DNA of 64,000 nucleotides from Combretum micranthum (Eukaryota; Streptophyta; Magnoliopsida; Myrtales; Combretaceae), in NCBI GenBank assembly GCA_024138025.1, contig JAMXBD010002827.1, positions 95,177-159,176 of the forward strand. Direction: 5' to 3'. Each line of letters starts with the position of its first letter. Position 1 is the stretch's first letter. The notes under the pieces were generated by a model. That model saw nothing but the letters and a program-made list of their open reading frames with translations. It made no database searches and was not told where the DNA came from. This document shows positions 10,953-21,159 of the stretch, piece after piece. The translations under genes and the position numbers were made by a program.

Positions 10953-13900
10953 ATGTCTGAGCCAGAGAAGCAAATCCTTACAGGTTAGTATATTTTGATT
11001 GTTTTTTATATGTATATAAATTGGGATTTATTGTTGGTGTTTCCATTTGGTTGAGTTACTACAAGTGTATGAATATTACTGCAAAATAATTACGAAATTA
11101 ATTATATGCGAGACTAAAAACTAAAATTAAATCCTGTTAAACTAATTTTCTTTAATGAGACATGTTGCATAGGAGTAAAACCATAAAAAACCGTAATATT
11201 AACATTGTACATAAGAACTAGGTTTTGGATAAAGTATTGAATTATTGAAATGTTTTACATCATAGTACATTGTGAACGTGTTAGTCTTTTTCAGCTTTAC
11301 ATGGTTCGATTAGATATTTTACTCGACAATGGTTTTGATTGGTGAGTATGACAATATATGATTTGAACGTTGCTTTGCATTATTCGTATGTATAATTTGC
11401 TATGGTGGTTTTGTCTTGGATGTCCAAAAAAACGTTTTACTACCACATTTAGATTTTGCATACATACGCTTCTGCGGGTGTAGATTTAGGACTGATGCTT
11501 TTATGTCATCGTATGTGACGATCGCTGGTGTATTTTAAAAATTTCTGTATTTTTTGACTATCATTCAACTTCATATAGTATCACCAGAGGCAAAACCCAA
11601 CCCACCTCCTCAATTCACGACCCACCCACATGGTACACCTTTTCCAAGCTGGTGCTTGTTCCCCGCCATACTCATGGTCACTCATGTTTAATTTTAAAAT
11701 TAATTAATTTAATATTCGAGATTTTTGTATCCTAATATTATTTTTATTAAAATTTTTAAAATATTAAATTAATCAATTTCAAAATTCATATATTAAATTT
11801 TATCAATTTTAAAATATAAGCACATAATTACATATTTTACGTAAATTCAGATATTATTAGTGATATTGTTCTTTCTTTTTTTAATAACATGAGACTTGTT
11901 TTTATGTCTGTAAAATTTTTATTGTATCTTGAATATTTTTAATATCACATTACTAATGTAAAAACTAAAAATACAAGTGATTGTATATAAATAAATGTAC
12001 AACTGTAAAATTTCTTTTAGTTAATGGGTTATAACAATTAAGTCCAATTATATTTTAAGTTAAAAATTGATTTTACATTTTTTTACTTAAATTAAATAAA
12101 GTTATTTAATTAATTTATTATTATTTTTTTAATTTCACTACCGATCTATAAGAACCGGACTAGCTCTTTCGAGTTCTCAAAAACTGATAATTCAGATCTG
12201 ATTGTGGACCTGAGCCAACCTATGATGAGAAAAATCCAGAATGAAGAAATTGAAATACAAACTCAAAGCCTCGATGTGGGTCCTAGCTTTGACATTATTG
12301 GAGCGGATTAAGTTGGTTTCTGTATGACATGTTTCAATATTGCACCGTTCTTGTATTGATGAAATTGAGTGGACACTGGACACAACAATAGTGGACCCTT
12401 GATCGAGTTGACTATTCTGTTTTCACGCAATATTCATAGGTGGTAATTGGTATCAAAATTATTGAAATGTTTATTTATGGATATATAATTATTTAATGAT
12501 TTCAAGTATTGATAAGGTAAAATACTAGAAATTACAAGGAGTCTACTAATTTTAACTTTAGTATAGATATACTCTTCAACTATCAAAAACCCTCTATCCT
12601 ATAGGTCTTCCTCTTCTCTCTCCTTCTAAACTCTGATAAATTGGTTGATAAAAAACTTTTTTTTTTTAATTTTTATTCCTTTTAGTTAAAACAAACGCAC
12701 TAGGTCAAATATTTAAGACATGTGAAAGCATACTTTGATAAAATTGAGTATGTGTTTATGCACTAAAGTCAAAGTTTATAAGATTTATTTGTAATATTTG
12801 AAAATTTAGAAATATATTCACACTGACTCAAAATTTAATAAGACTATTTACACAATTTAATAGTTTGTGGAATATACCCGTATTGAAATTAAAGTCGAGA
12901 GATTTAAACTTAGTATAAGTCGTTATAAGATCAGTGTTTATGTAATAGCACTACTGAAACATTTCAATAATTCATAAATGTGCTAGCACTATTGAAACAT
13001 TTCTCGATAAAATATGATCATTTGCGATCCATGTGTTAGAGTTACTGAGTCTAAGTGCATCTTTGAAAACATTACCATGTTATGTTTTAAAAATTTATCC
13101 ACATATCAACATTTTACTAATATTCGTATATTATTAGTTAATTCATATATTGTGTTAGTGTCATTGAGTCCTTTCTATAGTTATAGTGGCCTCGAATTGA
13201 TTATGATATGTTTTTGTGTAAATATTGGGTACAGTGTAGTTGTATATTTAATTCTTCTACCTTTTTTTATTTAAATATGTTTCTTCCTAATTTTTAACAG
13301 GCTACATTCCACAAGATATAATCATTGAAATACTTTCCTGGGCAAGCGTGAAGACTTTATTGCGTTTGCAATGCGTCTGCAAGTTATGGAAATCCTTAAT
13401 CTCCAATGCTTTTTTTATTAGAAAGCACTTAGATCACTCATCTTCAATGGATAACAATCATTCACGATATCATCTGGTATATAGCAATTGGAGGCAACTA
13501 ATATCTTTATCATTCCATTCATTATTGCATTCCAAAAATTATTTCTTGACTCCTAATTCAACAAGGCATTTTTTACAATTGGACATGACCCAGTATAAAG
13601 ATATTGCACCTGTGGGTTCATGCAATGGATTGGTGCTTTTGTTAAGTAATACTCCATTCTTCAAACTCTTATTATGGAATCCATCAACGCGAGAAATTAA
13701 GGAGTTGACTCCTTTTCATCATTGTAAGGATGGTCCACTACTACACACATTTGGGTTAGGCTTTGATTCCTTTTCAAATGATTATAAGGTGATTGCGATT
13801 TGCAATTGTTGCAATTGGTCTGATGGACATCAAACACAACAGCTATGGATGTATACTTTGAAGACTAATTCTTGGAGAAGGCTTCAGGACTTCCCTTATA

Positions 13901-14403
13901 GAATTGGAGTAACAAAACCTACGTCATATCAATTTAGGTTTGTCGGTAACGTTGCTTTTTGGCTTAATGCCTATCGGAAAATACTTGTCTCTTTTGATTT
14001 TGTTAAGGAGACATTCCAAGAGCTTCCACTACCTGAAGATAAAAATTTTTCTCACCTGTTGGAGCTTACGCCTGGTGTGTCAACTAAAAATCTCTATTTA
14101 CTTTACAATTATTGTTCATATGTTGATATATGGAGAATGGATGAGTATGGTGGTAAACAATCCTGGTATAAGCAATTCACTTTTGTACTCCCTCAAGAGA
14201 TTAAAGATGAAGCGAAGACCATACAAAGTTTTTTGCACGTGTCTCAAGATGAAGTTATGTTGGGTTACGAAAAGGGAATAGTCGTATATAACAAGCTAAA
14301 GGGTACGAATATGATTGCAATATCTCAAGAAGGCTTTTGGCTTGAAACAGCTTATCCATACGTGGAGAGCCTGGTTCCCTCAATTGAGTATCTATGGGTG
14401 TAA
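10953..14403 (+). CDS. Intact F-box protein with FBA_1-type domain (gene A)
   Basis: This is a two-exon gene. Exon 1 (10953-10983, 31 bases) encodes MSEPEKQILT plus the first base of G11. The donor is CAG|GTTAGT and the acceptor TTAACAG. Exon 2 (13301-14403) continues in phase to TAA, giving 377 residues. Residues 12-50 form an F-box (IPQDIIIEILSW, LLRLQCVCKLWKSLI). From residue 115 the F-box-associated type 1 fold is visible: VGSCNGLVLLL, LLWNPSTREIKEL, FGLGFDSFSNDYKVIAI, YTLKTNSWRRL, ILVSFDF..ETFQELPLP, YVDIWRMDEYG. Such proteins act as the substrate receptor of SCF (SKP1-CUL1-F-box) ubiquitin ligases, with the F-box binding SKP1 (family knowledge); the substrate is unknown. I chose the 31-base first exon because all three other copies keep a matching 31-base exon at the same place. 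This is the only undamaged copy. Confidence 0.9.
11050..12940. other. Extra DNA inside the intron of F-box gene A
   Basis: The gene A intron is 2317 bases, while the matching intron is 661 bases in copy B and about 695 in A'. The ends align with B: the start next to the donor, and about 12950-13300 with 21500-21851. The middle has no counterpart. It includes a higher-GC patch near 11585-11680 and another near 12140-12430. I see no clear terminal repeats or coding domain, so the nature of the insert is open. Confidence 0.6.
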
Positions 14404-15325
14404 GTTGTGCACTTATTGGAAGCTATTTGCTTAATTGAATATCTTCATAGTTACCCTAAAGTATTAGTTAAGAGGTTTTTTTTTCTTTTTTTCTTCTTAT
14501 ATACATATGATATCTCTTGAAGTATGCAATTAGTTTAGAAACTATAGAAGTTTTCTATTTTAAGCCTTTGATTCTATATTTATTTTATCACAAAAAATAT
14601 CTTCTTTTCATTTAGTTGTTAAGTTGTCATCATCAATTACAATTATAATCATATTTAGATGCATTAAGTTTATCGAAAATTCTATAATCCCGTCATTAAT
14701 TTTAATAGGGTCGAATCACTAAAATAATTAATATTCCATTTATTATATTTATTTTAATGGTTAGATTTATAACGGTTTATTATAACGTTGTATTATTAAA
14801 TGGATGAATGTCTCACCAGTAAGTCATCTTATGAAACAATTAAACTCAAACAAATGACCTTTTCAAACATTTGTTTGTGTTAAGGTAATTTTCCCATTAT
14901 TTTTCATCATGTCATTCTCGATTGCTTGATTTTATCTTATTTTACTTCTTTTTTTTTAACTCTTGTACTATCGCTTCGAAACAACCACTCTACAAAACGT
15001 TGGAAGCACATGCGTCTCACTATAACAAGCATATTACTCCTTTTAAAGGCAGGAATTATGGTTTCAATCATGCACATCAAGGATGACACTGATCGCTACC
15101 AACACTAGGCAGCGAACTGAAGAGTTACTTCTCCATTGCTGCTTTTAGAAGATTATAACATTTGTATTCTCATTTCTCTTTTATCTGATGATTTTCATTA
15201 TCAATTTATAAGATTTGTAAACTAAGTTTCCAAACAATCGATGTCAGCTAAGGGTCATGATGTAGTCTATACGTAGCGATGATTTATTTAAAAACTTAAA
15301 TTTTTCCTACCAAATTATTTGAAAT
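14404..15325 (+). other. 3' flank shared by the F-box copies
   Basis: No gene. The block 15100-15325 (landmarks gattataacatttgtattctcat and ttataagatttgtaaactaag) recurs beside the other copies: at 23793-23960 (reversed), 30990-31090 (reversed) and 38860-39060. It therefore belonged to the ancestral duplicated unit. Confidence 0.6.
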
Positions 15326-16289
15326 TTTTTTGGGTAGACATTTGACTACAAATCTAGATACCTAACTCTAATCTAATCTATACTTCTGGTTATTTTCACT
15401 ATTTTTTAATAACCTTTACTTTATTTACTGACTTGAAACATAAAACATATGCATAAAACTTTACTGCTCCGAAGACCTATCTAGTAATATTCGCCAAATC
15501 TAAAAATCCATCTTAAAAGGTGAATGTCATTTGCTTTATAGGTTGTTAATTCAAAATTTTACTTAGTCCACGTAGTCTTAAAATACAAAGTAGATTTCAT
15601 ATTCAAATAAAGTAGATGTCAACAACATTCGAACAATATATAAGGTTTATAAAATTGCATTTCTCATGTAAAAACTATGTCGGATTGAAATTATTGGACA
15701 TCAATAATTTTCTTTTAACTTTTAAAATAAATCTAAATTCAAATAAATTTTTAATAAATTAGTCAAACGCAATGAAATTGAAAAAGGAAATAATTTACGA
15801 TATTATAAAAATACCACTAGAATAAAAAAATTACCTCAAATTTAGGCAAGTTAAACCCGTCTCTAAGAGACAAGATTGATAAACTTGCACTAACTTTGTC
15901 TCTTAAGAAATAAGTTTGACCAATTAAATTTAAAAATAAAAAAGAAAAAAAAATATTAAGAAAAATAAGTAAAAAGTAGAGATGGGTTCATTATCGCTTA
16001 AACTGATCTCTTCAGGGAAAAGCCTAGCCAAGAAATAAAAAATAAGAAAAATTATTAAGATATAAATAAATAATAGTGCAAAAATTCCAGAAAGTATAAA
16101 ATAAAAAATATTTATTCTATTTTTCCATAGCAATAGAAATTAATTATTATCTATTATACATTTAATGTGCTATTAATAATATCACACTAAACAAATATAA
16201 TTAAAACAAAAACATATCTATTTGTTTTATATAAAGTATTACAAAAAAAAATCTCAATTCTAAACTATAGTCTAAAGTCTATTTTTTCC

Positions 16290-16577
16290 CTATTTCTTTG
16301 CAAGATTGTGCTCAATTTCATATGTGGCAATTCCGCCAAGATCTCTTCGTTAGTTGGGGGAAGAATCCGCACGAATCGGATTTTTTGAGGAACATATCGA
16401 GAGAGAATTGGATTTGGTTAGACAATGTGTGGTTGGTAAACAAGGATCGGTTTTTTAGCAAGGTACGGAATGTATCGTTAAATATTCAATATGATTCTAC
16501 AAGATCTAGTTTCGTTCAAGTAACGGATTCTAGCCAATTGAAAGGATCTTCTGATCAATCTAGAGATCATTTCGATT
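16290..16577 (+). pseudogene. ycf2: Nuclear copy of a chloroplast ycf2 fragment (NUPT)
   Basis: Translation gives an uninterrupted stretch typical of plastid Ycf2: [55 protein letters not shown]. It is about 95 codons of a protein usually above 2000 residues, so it cannot be a functional gene. The reading frame runs on into nuclear DNA and stops at 16589-16591. In core 2 the matching place (about 32950-32980) reads straight from a poly-T run into ccacattgataacta with no ycf2, which marks both edges of the insert. The fragment's base composition is clearly richer in GC than its neighbourhood. Confidence 0.93.
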
Positions 16578-17032
16578 ACATTGACAACTAAGGGTCAAGA
16601 CACTTTTAATGCCATATCTTGTCCCGTTCCAAGTGTTATAGAGTATTAGAACTTTTTTTTTTTTCTAAAGCACTTACTATCCTAGCATATTCTACTAGGG
16701 TGCTACATCGCAGCCCAGGCCCACAAAAATTAGGAATGCCAGTCATCTTAGCAAAACTCTCACGATAATTAGCCTTTTATTTTTAGATTGAATATTTACT
16801 ATTCCAAATCTTTAAAATAAGTACAATTGAACTCATCATGCTCCAAAACCAGCATAGACATGCAAGATTTGAAAACAAACTACACAATCCCAAATTCTTT
16901 TAAAAGTATAGATATTTTTCACTTACATGAACTTTCATTACTTGATATCTCAATTGATACGAAAAATAAAGGAAAACTTAAAAATGAAAAAAAATAAAAG
17001 AATTGTAAATTTAAAAGATTAATACTGTATAT

Positions 17033-17302
17033 ATGTTCGCCTTCCTCATAAGCACAAAATTCCTCATTATATTATTTATAATAATTTTCTGTAATGAATT
17101 TCTTGCCAACAAAAACAAAAAGTATGATTATTTATTTAAAACAGTTGGAACTTGCAAAGGATTTGACAATACTAAAATTCGTCTATTTTTTAATAACATA
17201 TACACAAGCAGCAAAAATTGTGTCGTAAAATCATATTTATTTTCAATTATAAAATATCTATATATATATATGTATATGAACAATACAGTAATACACTATT
17301 AA
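17033..17302 (+). CDS. Possible small secreted peptide ORF (core 1 copy)
   Basis: An 89-residue frame starts MFAFLISTKFLIILFIIIF and continues CNEFLANKNKKYDYLF. The first 25 residues look like a signal peptide, with a hydrophobic run and a cleavage-like FLA. After it come TCKGFDNTKI and LFFNNIYTS. The core 2 copy at 33372 keeps the frame and has four cysteines after the signal. Here one cysteine codon is aspartate and the cysteine-rich end has been replaced by a short deletion. Of the codon differences in the shared part I count about nine amino-acid-changing and two silent. That fits neutral drift as well as it fits selection for change. AT-rich DNA also yields chance hydrophobic ORFs, so this is only a candidate. 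Confidence 0.25.
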   Translation: MFAFLISTKFLIILFIIIFCNEFLANKNKKYDYLFKTVGTCKGFDNTKIRLFFNNIYTSSKNCVVKSYLFSIIKYLYIYMYMNNTVIHY

Positions 17303-17884
17303 ATTGGGCACTAGATCAAAATTGAGAAATGACGCAAGAAAAAAGTACGTTGAAATTGAAATACCCCAAATCTTCACCCATCTGAGCTATAAATAGTTTA
17401 ATGAAATAGTATAATAGATAATTAATTAAGGTATTGAATTTGAGCTTAATTAGAAATTTATCTTAGATAGTTAAATAGTTCAAGTAAAACAAACAATGAA
17501 TTATGATTAGATAATTTCACATAATTAAATTAGTAAATAGATTTGAATTGAAATTGAGATTTTAAATGTTTTTTTAAATCATCTCTTTATCCTCAATAAC
17601 TTTTCATATTAAATCAAACTATTCAATTCTTTCAGATCCTTCATTTGAACTCCTTTTATTTCAATTTCAATTTCTTAAATCTTAAATAAACATTTTCAAT
17701 GTTTTGCAAATCTCTAAACCTTTGGATTTTAGTTTAACTTCCATATCCTTAATCCCCATGAATTTTGAATTCATTTACTTGTTTAAAAATATCAGTTCTT
17801 AAATTCAAACTCAAATTAGATATCATTTTCTTGTAAACTAAACTTCTAAATTATGTGTCGAAATCAAATTATTAATCATATAAA

Positions 17885-18115
17885 CAAAATTTTAAGATCT
17901 CAACATTTAGGAGTAAGTTCATTTAAGGTCATAACATTTGAAGAAGTGGGTTAATTTGGGGTGCTAAAGACATGTGTCAACAGAGAAGAATCTTTTGAAT
18001 TTTGAATAAATACTCTCTTATGTTGACATGTGTCTTTATGACTCAAATTGATCCACTTCTTTAAATATTGAGACCTTAAATAAACTTATCCTCAAACGTT
18101 AGGATCTTCTGGTAT
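17885..18115. mobile_element. Foldback (MITE-like) element, core 1 copy
   Basis: Two arms of about 90 bases are inverted repeats around a short loop. The left arm runs aagatctcaacattta...aaagacatgtgtcaaca; the right arm is tgttgacatgtgtcttta...aaacgttaggatctt. The same structure is at about 34250-34478 in core 2, so it predates the core duplication. It has no coding capacity. Confidence 0.75.
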
Positions 18116-18221
18116 AATTCATCCTAAGTCTAAGCCATCCATTTAGGGAGGCCATTTATATATAGGGGTAAACGCCTCAGTTGCAAATCATCCATACAAT
18201 GAGTGAATACAGTTGCAGTCT

Positions 18222-18225
18222 AAGT

Positions 18226-18257
<32 letters not shown>

Positions 18258-18289
18258 CTCTCCTCCTCTCTCTCTCTCTCTCTCTCTCT
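18222..18289. repeat. (CT)n microsatellite
   Basis: Nearly pure CT dinucleotides with two short interruptions. Core 2 has only a short ctctctctct at 34587-34597, so the tract grew or shrank after duplication. Confidence 0.95.
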
Positions 18290-19277
18290 AAAGTTCTTGT
18301 GTGGGTTCTTTAGGCTAAACTTAGCCTCTTCAAGTGGGATTAGAGCGTTAAGTGTCGCACGGGTTCATTCTAAAACTCTAAGCTCGTGACATGTGGCACA
18401 TAGGAAAAACAAAACAATACCTAGAGGAGTTATTATTAGGAATAGTTTGGATTAATAATAACATTGGAATATTTTATAATCTCATGGTAGTCATAACGGG
18501 ACTAGTCGTATCACATCATTCAACAATTCAAATCTATTTTAATCGTGATTGAAGCCCATATATTTTTTATACTAATTCCTCCATAATTTGTTTAATTATA
18601 CTATTAGTAACATTATAGCTTGTAAAAGTTTCCAAAAACATAATACAAATTTCCTTTCCCTCCACATTCTTTTGTTTCAAGGTTAAGCTACATTTTAATT
18701 TTTCACCTTTTTATAGTCAATTATGAAAAGTTTATAAGATTAAATTACACTTATCCTTATGTAGGGAAGTGTGCAAACTATATATATATATATATATATA
18801 TAGATCGTCGAAAGTATGTAATTATATGCTATAACTTTATAATGAAATTTTGAACTCTATACTAATCATTTTTTGTGATTTATACCTTATGTCTTCTTTT
18901 TTTCTTTTCTTAGAGTAAAATTTCTTACTTTCTAATTTACAAATTTAAAATTATAAGTTAAGCCAAAAGACTCACTTTTTGTGTCTTTAGTGTAGATATA
19001 ATTTTTTATATATGATTTGAAAAAATGACCCCAACAATTTAAATTTATAACTTCTTTTTCAAAATAAAAACTACTCCCTTTTTAATCTTTTTCGAAACCA
19101 TAACTACTGTACTTATCTTTTTTACTTTTAAAAATTTGTATTTTAACGTAAAATAAGAATAATAATAACATTTACATATATTATAGAATTGAATCCAAAA
19201 TCTAGAAAGAATTGTTATAGTCGAAAATTAATATTTATAATAAAATATTAAGATTTTTTACAGGTATTATTAAATTA

Positions 19278-19797
19278 CCATGGTTGTCAAAACCGGCCCG
19301 GACCGGCCGGTTCGACCGGGTTCAACCGGAACCGGTACAAATGCCGGGCCGGTCTCGCCTAAAACTCGTTTTTAAACGAACCGGCGAGACCCGGGTTGAA
19401 CCGGTCGACCCGGGCGGTCGGACCGGGTTCAACCGGTCAACCGGGCGGTCGGACCGAGTTGAACCGGTCGACCCGACCGATTGACCCGGATTTAAAAAAA
19501 TAAAAATAAAAAAATAAAATAAAAAATTAGAAATTTAAATATTTATTCATACTTTATTATAAATTTATAAAATATAATCATTAAATCATATTTATTTAAT
19601 AATTAATTGATGAATTTGATCCAAATATAGATTTAATTGAGTGATTACACATATTTGGTCTTTTATAATTAAATTATTCCTTATGTTTTTATTTTTTCGT
19701 GACCCCGGTTCAACCCCCGGTTGAACCCGGTCCGACCCTTCGACCCCTGACCCCTTAGCTTGTCCGGTCAAACTCCGGTCCAGTTCTGACAACATTG
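19278..19797. mobile_element. GC-rich nonautonomous TIR element with CCGGTT motifs
   Basis: The ends are imperfect inverted repeats: ccatggttgtcaaaaccgg on the left, and ccagttctgacaacattg on the right, whose reverse complement is caatgttgtcagaactgg. Next to each end are dense repeats of accggttcaaccgg, cggtcgacccggg and similar palindromes (19291-19490 and 19704-19780). The centre (19491-19700) is AT-rich. It is absent from core 2. No clean target duplication is visible, so the superfamily is not assigned. Frames at 19284-19484 (+) and 19592-19795 (-) are translations of the repeats, not genes. Confidence 0.75.
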
Positions 19798-20071
19798 AAA
19801 TTTACACACGCAATGCAAGTGCACCATCCGTTAGTGTATATATATTCATTTTATTTGGTATATAAAATACAAGCAGACGGCACACCCACCCTCGATGCAT
19901 GTGCAAATAAATCAACCCAATATATATAAATTAAATAGGTATATGTTTTCACAGGTTGAAAGAGGAGAACTTTAATTAGTCCTAGAAATTAGGAAATTAT
20001 TACAAATCATAATTACAATTATATTTTCCATAGGTAATAGGTTTAGATCTATATATAAAGATTCATGCTTA

Positions 20072-20475
20072 GGCTAAAAAAGAAAAACTATGTCTATTCA
20101 ACCCTATTTAATTCTATTCAAACTCTACTTAACTTCATGATTTCAGGATACCAAAAATATTTTACACCCATATGCTAAAAAAGAAAAGACTATGTCTATT
20201 CAACCCTATTTAATTCTATTCAAACCCTATTTAATTTCATGATTTTAGGATACCAAAAATATTTTATGCAAAAAAGAATATGTCTATTCAACCCCTATTT
20301 AATTCTATTCAAACCCTATTTAATTTTATGATTTTAAAGATACCAAAAATATCTTACACCTATGCTAAAAAACGAAAAGACTATGTTTGTTCAACACTAT
20401 TTAATTATATTAAAACCCTATTTAATTTTCATGATTTTAGGGATATGAAAAATATTTTATGTCCATATGCTAAAA
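20072..20475 (+). repeat. Minisatellite of four 93-109 bp units
   Basis: Four tandem copies carry, in order, gctaaaaaagaaaa, ctatgtctattcaaccc, tatttaattctattcaaac, cttcatgatttcagg and ataccaaaaatatttta. They begin near 20072, 20171, 20266 and 20364. Unit length varies with small indels. The array lies in the part of core 1 that core 2 lacks. Confidence 0.9.
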
Positions 20476-21159
20476 ACAACATTATATTAAAAATATTTAC
20501 AATAAAAATATTTACACTAAAGATACCAAAAATGTGGTTTTACTTTAATAGTATAGATAACTCTTTCGAATAAAATGTTAAAATAAAAGAAAATAAAAAT
20601 TATTTTCACACCTGCATCACGAAAGCTCCTTTGCTAGTATATTCATATTTAAATACCCAGTTAGCCGTGGAGAAATAAATTATAGGCATAACACAAAATC
20701 ATGATATTTTGGATATACATTATATTTCCATAATATGCCATTTCTTCTATAAGAAGTAAAGAAAGATATCCAATCTCATCAATTATAAAAATGTAAACAC
20801 AAGTCCATAGAACAAGGAAAAACCCTAATTCAATACACTTGAGAAACTGAAATATCCAACGCCCCTTTACCCTGCCCTATATCCAAGAACAAGTCAATAA
20901 TTCTCTCCCTTGATTCTTCAATCCTTAACGCCCCTGGTCTCTTATGTATAAGACCTTGCTTCTGTCTTTTTTTCTCAATTTTTTTTTAATCATATCAATT
21001 TTTTACATAGTTTATTTATTTTTTTTTTCCTGTTTTCTGGGGACATGTATATGCACAGGCCAATCAAAGAGATAAAAAATTTATGCTTGCCTAGAAATTC
21101 CACAAAAGAAGAAATATTTGCTACAGTGCTTATTGACCTTGGACTGCTTTGAGATAACC

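Larger units (their letters stand above)
10165..15325 (+). repeat. Inverted arm 1 of the F-box cluster (holds gene A)
   Basis: This arm reappears in reverse orientation at 23793-27555. The outer end is marked by aaatctttaaattgatgtga (near 10174), whose reverse complement lies near 27520-27540. The inner end is sharp: both arms match through ccaaattatttgaaat and then diverge. The arm holds the intact F-box gene A and its 3' flank. It is longer than its partner mainly because the gene A intron carries extra DNA. Confidence 0.85.

Noticed and set aside
13940..14281. Second long frame overlapping the F-box gene
   Set aside because: It is a shadow in another frame of the FBA region; the real frame carries all the domain motifs.
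19284..19484. Repetitive frame rich in G, R, P, D and V
   Set aside because: It is the translation of CCGGTT/CGACCC repeats in a TIR element; the opposite strand is open for the same reason.
20072..20475. Regularly spaced repeats considered as a CRISPR-like array
   Set aside because: Units are contiguous, with no unique spacers, and the DNA is a plant nuclear locus.
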